Shown one piece after another: positions 1 through 11,938 of a stretch of DNA of 64,000 nucleotides. A program made the translations under genes and the position numbers. The first letter of the stretch is position 1, and the number at the start of each line of letters is the position of its first letter. Under the pieces are notes generated by a model. It was not told where the DNA came from, searched no databases, and worked only from the letters and a program-made list of their open reading frames with translations. The DNA comes from Perca fluviatilis (Eukaryota; Chordata; Actinopteri; Perciformes; Percidae): contig NC_053116.1 in NCBI RefSeq assembly GCF_010015445.1, forward strand, positions 8,832,585-8,896,584. Direction: 5' to 3'.

Positions 1-765
1 GTCAATTAAGTAGTAAGAGGATTAACCATACCTTTAGGCTGAACACTGAATATGGCCTGCCCTGTTTTATCAAAGGCCTTGGATTAACCCAATACCAAAT
101 TAGTCAAGGCTCATTATTTCAGTAGAGCTGGTTTCTGCTTTCCTCTTGTTTTTCATTCCTACTTGGAGCCTCTTTATTTTTGATATTAGGTTCCACAGAA
201 ACACAAAGTGATTTAAGAGAGAACACATAAATATGCCAAAAAGGGTTTTTCCCCTCACTCTTTTTGCTTTCTTTCCTTCTGTTTCCCCTCTCTGTAGTCT
301 GTAAAGTTTATTTTCGAGTGTGAGAAGTCAACGTCTGCTGTCAGTGTTAAGGAGATGTCAGTTCATAACTCCGCGGGTCTGTTGATCACTATGGCTTTGA
401 TTATAGCTGTGCAAAATAACAGCTCCCCTCTCCGTGCAATCTGTGCAGGCCTTCCTCTCCACTGTGTGCCATTTAATGGGCTCCTTTTGTTTCCTTGATG
501 CGTTTCTGTGATAATGGTTATCATCAGCAATGTATTACTCATATAACAATGTTATTTCTTCATGTTGGCTGGTTGGTAATTATACCTCAAAGATTTATTA
601 ATAAAAATGTCTGCTTTCTCTATCAGTGTTCAACCCATGCTTTCAATGTGGAAATATGGGACCTAGCACCTGGTGATAGATGATCACCATTTCGCAGCGT
701 GGAGTGTATTAAAAAACAAGACTATGCTCCCTGAAATACAAGGTTTTAACTCAACAGGGGCCATA
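1..765. other. intergenic, nothing recognised
   Basis: No open frame of convincing length or similarity and no repeat structure seen. Confidence 0.5.
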
Positions 766-1626
766 TGTACGACGGAGCATTAGGGCCACATCAAGGGAAA
801 AAAAATTGAGGAGGAAGACTTTTTATTTAATTAGCATTTCGAGAATAAAGTCGAAATGTCGAGAATTAAGTCGAAAAGGCGAGAATAAAGTCAACATGAT
901 GAGAATAAAGTCGAACTACCATTTCCAGAATAATGTTGAAATGTCGAGATTAAAGTTGAAATGACGAGAATAAATTCAACTCCTTCATCAGTGAATCACA
1001 TTAGAGTGACTGTCCGCCATGCCAGCTGCCATGTAGGCAACATCATAGATATGGGTTACGTCCTTGGAGTGCCGCGCTCACCTGAGCCCCACTCCTTCAG
1101 GATCAAACAAACAATTTGATAAATTGTCTTATTAGGTCTTGTGATACAACATATGGGGAGGTGTAACCGTCGATACCCTTGCATCTGTCCATTACAAGCT
1201 ATTTCAGTTTGCAGGAATACGGCCACCTCTTCCAAGTTTGTGTGGTTTCTCCTTCTGAATAGACGCAATTTTCGGTACAATCTCTTCAAAGTCCTAATAC
1301 TTATCACCATACTGTGTTTATGCGCTAAAAGAAAGAATTTCCTTGTTATTAAAACCGATTCTGAAGTATAATTTCATGTGTTCATATAGGGCTTCACAAT
1401 GCATTTTGTAGAAGACTATAGGTAAAGCTAGTCGTTTGGTTTATTCTCAAAAGTCCGACTTGATTCTTGAAATATCAAGGTTTTTTATTCTCAAAATGGT
1501 ATTTTCAACTTCATTCTCGTCATGTTGACTTTATTCTCGACATTTCGACTTTATTCTCGAAATGCAAAATAAATCTTCCTCCTTAACTTTTTTCCCCTTG
1601 ATGTGGCCCTAATGCTCCGTCGTACA
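766..1626. mobile_element. DNA transposon relic with terminal inverted repeats and 20-bp subterminal repeats
   Basis: Ends are inverted copies: TGTACGACGGAGCATTAGGG at the left and its complement at the right, extending about 50 bp. Inside the ends, a 20-bp unit of the GAGAATAAAGTCGAAATGTC type is repeated several times, in opposite orientations at the two ends (about 838-985 and 1515-1562). A minus-strand frame (1056-1310) resembles the N-terminal part of the fish integrase-core transposase family (LRLFRRRNHTNLEEVAVFL... GQMQGYRRLHL). That similarity is from memory. No clear target-site duplication is visible. Confidence 0.75.
1056..1310 (-). pseudogene. fragment of integrase-like transposase ORF
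   Basis: 84-codon frame within the inverted-repeat element. RTLKRLYRKLRLFRRRNHTN and GQMQGYRRLHL look like the start of an IS3EU-type/integrase-core transposase found in many fish genomes. It lacks the whole catalytic domain and cannot be functional. Confidence 0.45.
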
Positions 1627-1636
1627 TCTCACATTA

Positions 1637-2652
1637 TTAAGGCTGTGTTTTCATCAGTGTTTCAACATGCCCATGTTCACTTCCCCTAAGCACTTGCCCT
1701 CGGGGGGGATCCCCACCACCATCTTAAGTGTCCATTTGTCTGAAAAAGTGAAGTGAACTTGGTGAGATCGACCCTCGGAGGGCTGAGGGAGCGAGTGAAC
1801 AACGATGGGCACTCCAGAGGTGAATATCACCCACAATGCATTGCAGTTATGCATTTGGTGCAAGAAAATACATCCATGGTTAGGTGGCAGTGATGTACAA
1901 CCGCTAAAACTCCTGTTGCTGACCACCAAAGCAGAAGTAAATTCAGAATAAATTGTATTAATCCATTTCCATTTTTTTGTGTTTCCTGATCGTCACCTTG
2001 ATATTTGACTGAAACATGAAGGCTAATAAAACTAATGACAGTTAGCATTTAATTTATACGTTTTCCTTACTAGATATTGTAGGTGTGATTAATTTATTTC
2101 CAACATTATCTGTAAGTGCAGAGAAGAAACTCTGTTTTTGCGAGATACAGCCTAAGCGTTAATATAATGAACCATGGTACAGATCACAAACTTTCTAAAT
2201 CAGAAACTCATGCAGCTGATTACCAAGCCTCATTGAAATGAGTCTGCAGGCATTTATGATGTGTAAAAAGCAGAAATAATACTTTTTATAAATAACATTT
2301 TTATAGCGCCTTTCATAAAAGAAATAGGCCTACTGTGCAGTAAGGAAGGTGCAAAGCTTAAGCAGACATAGAATGAATATAAAAAATGGGGATAGAATGC
2401 CATAATTAATGCAACTAAGATGGGAAATAAAACAGCAGTAGCGCTAAGCCTACATCTGGCGGTCGATCAGTCTAGTTTGGGCTGAAAGTGAACGAGGGCA
2501 GGTACGTTCCATTTCAATCCCCCGCTCCTGGCCCCGCCCACTTTCCCTCTGCTCTCCAAGTGGCCTCCGTGCGACGTACGCTCTTATGTCATACCAAGGG
2601 CTGAGGGGAAGTGAAGGAGGGCATGTTGAAACACTAACGAAACGCAGCTTTA
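1637..2652. mobile_element. non-autonomous DNA transposon, about 1 kb, about 50-bp TIRs
   Basis: Left end carries GTGTTTCAACATGCCC followed by TTCACTTCCCCTAAGC; the right end has the inverted form (GGGGAAGTGAAGGAGGGCAT, GTTGAAACAC). It directly abuts the preceding element. No coding capacity seen. Confidence 0.7.
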
Positions 2653-3313
2653 GTCATTTAAATGGATTCTAAATTTGAACTCTAAACTACATGTTGTGCA
2701 TCAGTTCTGCTTTGGTGCTTGTTATTTGACCAGCCATGGTCTCTTATGGGACGTTGGCACAAGCCATTTGATTTCTTTCCAAACTCTGAGCTTCTGCCGT
2801 CTTTAAAATGTGCTATTTCTTCATGTACAACTACAAGGTTACTCACACTATTTGGACTCAGATTCATGCTATCAGACGCAGTCTCTGCTGGATGTAAATT
2901 AAGTCTTGGACTCAATGTATAAGTGAGATGAAGGAACAGGAGGCCTTTGGTGTCTGTTCTCAACTCGGCAGATGGACTCCCCCACCCACATCCCCCTTTC
3001 TTAGTCCTTGCTCTAAGACAATATGGACAGCTAACATGGGCAGTTGCATTCATTATAAGAAAAAGGCCAAAAAAATGACTAACTCAAGATTACTAAAATG
3101 ATACACAAATACTTAAAGTCTGTTTCAGGACTGTACTGTTCAAAAGTTATGTCACAAACTGTTTGTTACAGCAGCACCAGTTTGGAGGTCAGCCAAAATC
3201 TTTTGTTATCATCAATTAGACTTTTTCATATCTGCCTAGTTTTGTTGAAGGTTTCCCAGTTTATAAGCTTCAGATAATGTTAGCGCAGGAGAAGAAGACT
3301 AAAAAAAGACTAA

Positions 3314-3413
3314 TGGCCCTATCTTGTACCTGGCGCAGCGGATTTGGACACGCCCTAAACACACCTGTGTCAGGCGCTTCACACCGTGCGCTTAGATCGT
3401 TAAAATAGGGCCC
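3314..3413. mobile_element. 100-bp PIF/Harbinger-like MITE with TAA target duplication
   Basis: Bounded by TAA at 3311-3313 and 3414-3416. Ends GGCCCTATCTTG and (inverted) GGGCCCTATTTTAACGATC. The same terminal motif recurs at 58480 and 59016. A 3-bp TWA duplication is the Harbinger hallmark. Confidence 0.7.
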
Positions 3414-3739
3414 TAAGGCTACGTTCAAACTGCATGCAAATGTGATTGGTTTTTCAAATCCAATCTTTAAGACAGACTGTCCGCACTGCACTGTTATTTG
3501 CAAGTAATCAGATCCGATTTGTGTGACCAGACATCATCAACCTGCCAACTAATCGGCATGGGTTGCTGTGGTAACAACATTAGGCGTCAGTAACTACTCT
3601 CATGAACGGGTTTGTAGGATATTGTACGAAAACCTATGCACAACAATTCGTAGGATATCTTACGAAATTACACCGACCGGTCAAGTGACAGTTACGTTTA
3701 GCCACAAAAAGGTGACTGTGATACGAGTACTGGCCGGAT

Positions 3740-4140
3740 GCCCCTTATTTTCATTTTCCGTTACCTTCTGCTTCAGTCTTTGTGTTGCCGTTCTAACCTG
3801 CGGTGGATTTCTGAGGACTATGGTTAACTGCTCCTCAGATCTCTGCAGGGTAAATCCAGACAGCTAGCTAGACTATCTGTCCAATCTGAGTTTTCTGTTG
3901 AACGACTAAAACAAGTTTTGAACGTGCACGTTCCACTAAAACAAGTTCCTTCCCGAGGCTATTTTGCATCTGCACCGTGGCTCCGTCTGGCGCTTAGCGC
4001 CGCCCAAGACGGTTTTGATTGGTTTAAAGAAATGCCAATAAACCAGAGCATGTTTTTCTCCCATCCTGGAGTGCTGTGTGGACTAGCCAGACCCTCCTTC
4101 GCACCGCTGTGGAGGAAGGTCTGGCAATGTGAGACTACCG
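3740..4140 (+). mobile_element. interspersed repeat family R1, copy A
   Basis: About 400 bp sharing extended identity with 14930-15312 and, inverted, 53430-53760. Shared blocks include CTCAGATCTCTGCAGGGTAA, CCAGACAGCTAGCTAGACTA and GACTAGCCAGACCCTCCT. Non-autonomous; the short open frames in it are shared by all copies and are not host genes. Confidence 0.85.
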
Positions 4141-4149
4141 TCAGGTGAC

Positions 4150-4876
4150 GCTCGTGACAGTTAAGTTTAGGCACCAAAATGACTAGTTAAGGTGTGTGTG
4201 TGTGTGTGTGTTTGTATGCAGAGAGGGATAAGGACCATTGTTGGTCTGCGGATCAGAGGAAAGTACTTGGTAAACGATTGGATTGCTGAGATGAAACCGC
4301 TGATTCCACTTCCATGCTCCTCTGAGACAGCCTGAGACAGCTGAGTGCTCGTGAAATGTGAGAGGGAGACAGAGAGCCATGTCATTCGACTGACGGGCAG
4401 CACTTCATACTGGACCACCAAGAAACTCTCCCTCAATGGCAACGATTAAGATGTGACATGAGATTAAACATATTGTGAGCAAACGCCTTCACACCATCAA
4501 TATGATACTGCTTCTACTTAGACAAATAATGCAGCATAGTAGGAAAATATGATTGAATCAACAGTGAGATATTGTCAGGCAGAAGATTTGAATCTACATA
4601 AATGCCTGGCATTGAAACCAAACCATGTCAAATTTAACCACCACTTACTCACTTATCTAAAAATAAAAAAGATGGAATGGATTTTTCTTCTTTTTTTTTA
4701 GATTTATTGAAACAATGTTACACTGATTAACTAGAAACGATTTTTCATGACATTTTCTGTACACATATTACATAGAACATATGTTACATATAGGTTATGA
4801 ACATATTGTTCTTAACATGGAGAGAGAAAAATAGCCTGAGACTTTCCCCATGATAGACCGAGATCAACTAGGCTTT

Positions 4877-4950
<74 letters not shown>

Positions 4951-5455
4951 GAGTGACCGAAAGTAACATCTGTCCATTATGTAATGTACTCAGATTGCAG
5001 TTGTTGTTTTAGATTGACATTTAATGTACAATGCGTGCTTGTGGACAAAATATATTTAAAAAGTACCAACAACCATGGCCTCAATAATGACCATAGAGCC
5101 AGTTTTAACCCATTAACTAACTACTTCCCAAAATATCTCCTGAGTGCAGCCAGGTGGAAAATAGGTGACTTGAGTATGGGGCCAAGTCACGGCCATTATG
5201 TGATATGTAATTGGCAAAGGAATTTTAAGCAGCACCCAATAATATTTTGTATCTAAAATGAAGTCCGCTTACCATCATAAGTCAGGAGCAAGTTGTGTCG
5301 TTGGCTCCCGTCAGTCTCAAGAAGGCGTCAGCACACAGTAACATGACTCCTGAAAAGGAACCCACAGAAAGTTTACCTTTAACAGAAAGACTCAAATGTT
5401 TTGATGAATTCTGTTTTTCCTAAAAAGGGACTTGAAGTCAAGATAAATCTTGTAT
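4150..5455. other. intergenic stretch, no gene recognised
   Basis: Contains a short (TG)n run at about 4193-4211 and the (AG)n tract. Nothing else identifiable. Confidence 0.5.
4881..4947. repeat. (AG)n microsatellite
   Basis: About 33 AG units. Confidence 0.98.
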
Positions 5456-5459
5456 GGGT

Positions 5460-5965
5460 AACCCCCAGTTTCCACCGGCTGCGTAATGTGTGTAACAGTC
5501 AACGTGTGTATTTCCACTGACTGCGGAACGGCTGCGTTCCGACTCCGGCACAGATCCGGCGATCCGCAGCCCTCCGGAGCAGATACGCAGAGCTTCTATT
5601 TTTGCTGGACGCCCGGAGAGCGCCGCAGCAGTTCAGCACACAGCAGGGACAGGAAGTCAAGCACAGAAACTAAATAAGCATCAGGTTAATTTTCAAAATA
5701 AACTACACGCGGATCATATTTCCCTGCACTACACCTTGAAAACACAGCACAGAGCTGTTTCCCCTCTACTCCTCTGGATGGAAACTAACTGTTGTTAGTT
5801 TTGAGGTTCCATTCTACTTGAATTCGCGAGATCTCCGGGGTCCGTGCCGCAACAAATCTGGACCTGGTGGGTGTTGACGGACGGCGGAGCACGGAGCCGA
5901 TAAGCAGCGGAGCCGGCCCGCAGACGTTCTGCATTCAGTGGAAATCCGGAGTAAGGACTGGGTAG
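5460..5965. mobile_element. GC-rich non-autonomous transposon-like repeat
   Basis: The left end begins CCCCCAGTTTCCACCGGCTG; the right end, inverted, reads GGATTTCCACTGAATGCAG. GC-rich arms with Cys/Arg-coding shadow frames. Family assignment uncertain. Confidence 0.5.
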
Positions 5966-5987
5966 GTTGGTGTTAAAATTCAGTGGA

Positions 5988-6363
5988 TTAAAGCTAGTGC
6001 GTAGTTTCTGTCTCCCCCATGAGAAATTCAAAGTAATGACAACAACTGTCGGTGCGTCCACATGATACAAGCCTTCTGTGTTCGCACACGCCCCCACGCA
6101 GTTGCTTGTAGCCAAGGAGGACATGGAGGATTAAACATTTTTTTTGACATTGACTCTTCAGAAAAAGGTAATTATATTCCCTTGAGTTTCTGCTCGGGAA
6201 AGTCACCAGATGACATAATCTTCTGAACACAGCCATACTGAGAAACACAGAGAGACTTGTGTGGAGCCGATAGTCTTACTTAGCTTTGGAGCAACTCACT
6301 TGGCAACAGCTTGAATCTAACGGACGGTCGACAATATCAAAAAGTTACGCACTAAAGCTTTAA
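5988..6363 (-). mobile_element. TTAA-flanked MITE family T, copy 1
   Basis: Bounded by TTAA on both sides. Inverted ends TTAAAGCTAGTGCGTAG and TTAAAGCTTTAGTGCGTAAC. Copy 2 lies at 19574-19864 in the opposite orientation. TTAA duplication points to the piggyBac or Kolobok group. Both copies share a short frame reading VFRRLC..PATF/VTFPSRNS, so that frame belongs to the element. Confidence 0.8.
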
Positions 6364-7350
6364 AAAAATGTCGTCCGACAACGCCACCTAGGTTCTCTTG
6401 TAGTGAGGCCTAGGACCTCTTTAAAATTAAAATAGACAAAGCATTAAAAGCCAGGTTCTTTTGATCGGTTTTGACTCCCATTCCTTTTAAACTTGACTGG
6501 TTTTTAGGATCCTGGGCAGAGGAGGCCAGCCAAGACGCACAAACCCCTTGTTTTAGCCTTGTCGTTTTGACTTTATTGCTGCATTTTTTTAATAGATATA
6601 GATTTGTTTTAGCCGTGATTCGAAATTCTCTTTCTGAATAAAAATGACATTTGATGTCTATTCCCACAAACATTTGTCACCAAGCACAATAATATCCCCC
6701 TGACCTGTCCACGAGCACTGTTATTGTCCATAAGCACCATCACTGTCCCAAAGTATGTCCTTGCTACTGTCAAAGCACTGCCCCAATCAATTGACTCAAA
6801 CAATTTCAATAACCACCACACTGGCAGTAGACTACATGTCAGACTGTTAGATTGCTCATATAGCGTACGCCTTCTGCACTGCCTATCTCACCTATTTGGC
6901 AGCGGAGACAATGTTGCTCTAGGCTACGTAGGCTACTCAATATAGTCACAGAAACGTGTACAATGTGCAATGTGTTCTACATTAATTTCCCTCCAAAATT
7001 GACGTATTTGTTTACAAACACAAGAAACGTTCACAACCCAAATCCTAACTTTATAGTTTTATTTTGTGGAGAAGGCAATGACATTTTCATTGACGCAAGG
7101 TCCCAAATAGGCTTAGTTATTTATGTCATTATTTATTTATCCATGAATTCATACACAAAATGTACTCATCTTCGACTCAAAGACGTTCATGCCTAATATC
7201 TGTGAAACTGTTTTATTTTTGTCGTGATCTAATATTGTTATTTATACAATTAACAAACAATACACTGGGACATAACAACGTGTCCCAGGACACAATGCTA
7301 TTCTTCCTTTCACCACTAGATGTCCGCATAGAGTTCTGAAGCTTCGAGTA
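6364..7350. other. intergenic, nothing recognised
   Basis: AT-rich sequence without convincing frames, repeats or RNA genes. Confidence 0.5.
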
Positions 7351-7356
7351 GTGAAC

Positions 7357-8235
7357 CAGTCCCTCCAGAAAAACGTGATTATGCGATCGCATAATTCAAC
7401 GCATAATCAGCCAAAGTCCGCATATTCATGCGGGGGCCGCATTTTTTCAAATATTCCGCACTTTAGCCGCATAAATTGCCGATTTCCGCGCAAAATATGC
7501 GGTGCTTGCATGATTTCATAATCCCCGCATTTTCGTTGCAAAAAAAGTCACATATATATCTTAGCAGAAAGTTAAAAAAATTTTGCGTTTACTTCACACG
7601 AGAGCAGCCATTTTCCCCTGTTGCCATGGAAACGTTATGAAGTGACGTTAGGAAGTGACGTTATGAAGTGACGTTATGAAGTGACGTTATGAAGTGACGT
7701 TATGAAGTGACGTTATGAAGTGACGTTATGAAGTGACGTGAACATCATCGAAAAGCATGTGTTGGAGGTTGAATTTGACATGTACTTTGAGTCTCTTAAG
7801 TTGGTATCAGAAAGCTTTCTTAATATCTGATCAAATTTCTTTCTTCAGTGCTCCTGCTCTCTATATTATTAATGATTTTTGAAAGTCTGTCTCTTTTGTA
7901 TCTTTAATTTCTCTCTGTTTAGACAATTACTTTTATTTTTACTTTAATATTATATTATTTGTATATATTTTTGTATCTTATTTGTTTACTTATTGCAATG
8001 ACTGAATATATGTAAACTATTTTTGGAAATTAACTTTAAAAAAAAGCAGGGTGTTGGGGGAATCACTTTTTCTTCTCTTTTTCATCAAACCGCAGTTTTT
8101 GCAAGTTCCCGCAATTTTTGCAAGTTCCCGCAAGTTCATCGCATAAAATTGCATAAATATTCCGCATAATCCATCGCATTTTTTAAGAAAACGTGCCGCA
8201 TAATCAAGGATTTTTGCGTTTTTCTGGAAGAACTG
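7357..8235. mobile_element. 879-bp non-autonomous DNA transposon with 6-bp target duplication
   Basis: Flanked by GTGAAC at 7351-7356 and 8236-8241. Ends CAGTCCCTCCAGAAAAACG and (inverted) CAGTTCTTCCAGAAAAACG. Subterminal regions are full of GCATAA/CCGCAT motifs in both orientations. A 6-bp duplication does not fit typical hAT (8) or Tc1 (TA). Superfamily left open. Confidence 0.75.
7639..7739. repeat. 13-bp tandem repeat (GAAGTGACGTTAT)n
   Basis: About 7.8 near-perfect copies inside the 7357-8235 element. Every unit carries TGACGT, the CREB/ATF half-site core. Confidence 0.95.
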
Positions 8236-8965
8236 GTGAACCTTTTTTCGATACAATTGGACTGAAAGCTTCACCGGTTCAGAAAGCTTCAGGTCGCCAT
8301 CACTAGTTTGTGTTGTGGCCTTTGTGTTTCTGTCGAACCGTCTCGGCCACCGTAGGCTTCATCTCGCCATCACTAACGCCCTGGGAGGTAGGCTCACACT
8401 CACCTACACTGCAGACGGCATCTCTTCGCTCCCCAGTCCTATCGTCCCCTCCACGCCACCGCCTCTGTTTGCCGTCCTCTCTTATTCCTCTGTTCAGTCA
8501 CGTTCTTTCCTTCTTCTCTCTGATTGCCACCTAAATTGTCTTTTCACTCCGCCACAGGTGGCTCCCATTAGCCTTAATTAGGCACAGGGGTGAGACAAGG
8601 TCAAGTTAGCGTCTACACAAATCAAACGCTCCAAAATAAAAGCATGCAAATCAGACTCACAAAAAGGACAGGCTCTGAAAGGTCTCCCATGGAAATTCTA
8701 CATGAAGGTTAATCAAGAGTTTTTATGTTTCATATTCATATTGCCTACATGACAATACGTTTCGCATTTGGAATGTGTGCTGATTAAGCAAGCCTTATTC
8801 ACCTGTTGCCAAAGTCCTGAAAGTGACCATGAGTCGCTCCACCTGAAGAGATGCAGTCCCTGTAATTGGTGGTTTAACATTTTCCAACAGCCTGCTCTGG
8901 TACGACTCTAGAGAAGATTACAAAACCAGCAACCACCACGAAAAGCTCCCTTATGTTGTCTTCTT

Positions 8966-9467
8966 AAAGGTCCCACATTATGCTCTTTTTATGTTTCTTA
9001 TTTTTGTATTTTGGGTTTCAACTAGTACATGTTTACATGCTTTAATGTTAAAAAAAAAACCTGAATATACCTGTATTCACCATCTGTCTAAAACACTGCG
9101 TTTTAGTGCCTTTCTCTTTAACCCCCCCCCCAAAAAAAAAAAACCAGTCTACTCTGATTCGTCAACATTTCCTGGTCTAACATATCTGCACTCTGGTAGT
9201 CTCTGAGCCGTCATTGCAGCCGGGGAATGACTGTAATGGCACTGTAGCGGCACTTTCTACGTATGTATAATATAGTTATGACATCACAACCGTACAGATG
9301 TCCTGACGACTCATTTAAAGGCCCAGTTTCTACACATGTGCATTTCTCTGTGGATTGAGCGTTTTAATACACACACTTCAAAGTATTTAGATACTGCAGC
9401 ACCTCGACCTGCTTAATAATAAATAAAAAAGACATGAACATCTCACTTTTTACAATATGGGACCTTT
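8966..9467. mobile_element. MITE with AAAGGTCCCA inverted ends
   Basis: Left AAAGGTCCCACATTATG, right (inverted) AAAGGTCCCATATTGT. About 500 bp, no transposase. Target duplication not evident. Confidence 0.7.
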
Positions 9468-11147
9468 GATAACCACTGCTTGCTCCAGATTTTCTTCCGA
9501 TATTTCTTGCGTGTTTGAAGATGTCTTGCCACTTTTAAACACAATAGTACAAGGAGTTAGTGTCTCTAAATTACAGTGGATGTTCTCCTCACTCTCCATT
9601 TAAAGGGGATTTGTGACGTCAACTCTTTGACCTGTTTTGTATGGATTTGTTTGATCAGCGTACCATTGGCAGTTATTTTCAGTTTGTTTTAAATACATTC
9701 TAAGACAACTGCCAACATAAGAATATTCCCCGTTGCTGGATGTTTGATTGGTGTGCCATGGGGCTTTAAACAGAGAAATATATTATAGAACAAGAAGAGA
9801 CACTCATTTCTCCATCAACAATGCAATGTGAGTGTAAGATACGGTATGTTTTGTGTGAGGGGCGAAGCTGTCATGATACGCATGGCACAATGTTCACAGA
9901 CTAGTCGACTACCTTGCTTGCACCCACGCATACACCCACCTTTGATTAAAGGCAACAAGCTCACACCCGCTGGTACTGTAGCTACTGAAAGTCTTTCTGG
10001 GAAACAGGAAATTACAGAAGGTACAACGTGAAGTAGCATTATGAGGTACGTTTAGGGGAAATGTGTGCAGCAGAAGAGAAACGAATTAACCCCTATATGA
10101 GGTAGATGTATGATATCTGATCACATCAGCATCACACTGGGCTCTATATGCAAAAATCTGCTAATGCAGCAGCTTTTACAATTTTCGTATCCACCTTTAT
10201 TAACAAACCGATGAGGTCTATTTGAAATGATGCCTTCATATAAATCCAGAGATTTTCTGTGAATATCGTCCCAATTACTCCCCTGTCAGGACTGGACTGC
10301 TGTGAAAGGGAAGCATTATATAAACGCAGGAACTCTGACACTAAAGAAATGATCTATGGAGCAGCGTGTTGCTTGTGTTGTTGGTGGTGGGCGGCAGCTG
10401 TATTTACCACCGGAGCCTGTTGTTTCCTGACTTAATGAGCATCAGGGCCACTTCAGAGCTGATGGCACCGTTCAACTCAGAGCAAGAGTGGGATTTCACC
10501 AACTGGTTATAATAATAATGATAACAATAACAATAATAATAAACCATTAGAACAGTTTGCACGGCTCTCTGCGCTCCCTCTGCTTTTCTTATGTCACTGT
10601 GAAATGTAAATGTGCTCTGCATGTGGACATTTTATCATTTGAATCTGGAATACTAATACAGAAGCTGCGATTGTGACATGTTGTGAGTTGATATGGGGAT
10701 GTCAATTCAATTATTATTATTATTATGTTTCTAAACTACTGTATTATTATTGCTGTATTTTCAATTATTATTTACATTATTGGTTCTGTCTTGTGTGTTA
10801 TCTGTATCCTAATGTGGCATTCCTCCAGAAAAAGGGAAAGGCTACAGACATTGACTAACCAATATATATATATTATGTATATATTATGTATATATGTAAG
10901 GGTTAATGCCCAACGACGGGTCCATTGTCAGGAATTAATGGACAACGGAGGAGGCCAGAACCGCCTGATGCGCAGCAAATTGATTTTCATTTTCCTTTAA
11001 TGTAGCGCATTCATTTAGAACGGTAAACAGTCAGTTCCACCAGAACTCCTTAGTAAGTGTCCTATATCACTCTTTTATGGACCCCTCTGCAGCCAATCAT
11101 AAATTGAGTATTCACCCAAACCATGGTATAAAAAAATATAATGTTCA
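9468..11147. other. intergenic, nothing coding recognised
   Basis: Contains small AT-rich trinucleotide runs (about 10510-10545, 10712-10726) and TATATA stretches near 10862-10895 only. Confidence 0.5.
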
Positions 11148-11155
11148 GAACCAAC

Positions 11156-11930
11156 TAGGGATGGCCCGAATCCAGGATTTGGGTTCGGATTCGGCCGAAT
11201 ATTGGGCTTTTTGAAGGGGTTCGGTTTCTGCCGAACCGAACCCTACGTTTGCACTGCGCGCGCTACGCTGGTCGACGTAATGACGGCGCCGTTGATTAGG
11301 GGAAGGTGTTTACGTAGGTGGACCGTTCAATGCTGTAGGCTGCAACCCCAGCCAAAAGAAGGCGGCCCAAGCCGAGCCACATGCCCAACCCGTAATGCCG
11401 ACCTGTCCCGCGGCGGCAAGGACCCCAAACAACACACAACATCGCCGCTGTTAAAAACATTTGCGTATGAGACATCCGAAAGAATACAAGCCGCGCATGA
11501 AGGAAAGCAGCCTCGCAGCATCGCCCAGGTACGGCAGAGGAAGGACAGTCACAGCTAAAAACTGGTGTTAACCAGACAGGGCCTCTCCTGGGCTGTCAGC
11601 CGTTCTGCTGCTCGTTAGCTAACGTTAGCTTTCTAATTTCACCCACCCAACATGCCTTCATCATACACTGGTTAGCAAAAATTTGCCAAACAAAATTTTC
11701 ACTCATCTGGCGATAGCGATGTGCTTTCCTACGTGTGAATTCAACATTAAGTTGTTACATTTAACTATTTTAGAGGCTGTGGACGTTGTTTACCTCATTA
11801 ATGTGTTTAGTGTGTTAATGGACTGAGGATGGGAGGAGGATTCGGTATTCGTGTTCGGATTCGGCAGAATCTTAACCAGTGGATTCGGTATTCGGCCGAA
11901 TCCCAAAAATCTGGATTCGGTGCATCCCTA
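11156..11930. mobile_element. hAT transposon relic with perfect 8-bp target duplication
   Basis: Flanked by GAACCAAC at 11148-11155 and 11931-11938. Ends TAGGGATGGCCCGAATCCAG and (inverted) TAGGGATGCACCGAATCCAG. Repeated TTCGGATTCGG motifs near both ends. Contains a remnant of transposase exon 1 (see 11202-11558). An 8-bp duplication and TAGGG ends indicate hAT. Confidence 0.9.
11202..11558 (+). pseudogene. hAT transposase first-exon remnant with BED-finger-like segment
   Basis: The frame contains NADLSRGGKDPKQHTTSPLL followed by AAHEGKQPRSIAQ. This resembles the second half of a BED zinc finger and its linker in fish hAT transposases. The zinc ligands are damaged, and CCCAG|GTACGG after it looks like the old splice donor. 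No catalytic domain, so non-functional. Confidence 0.55.
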
Positions 11931-11938
11931 GAACCAAC

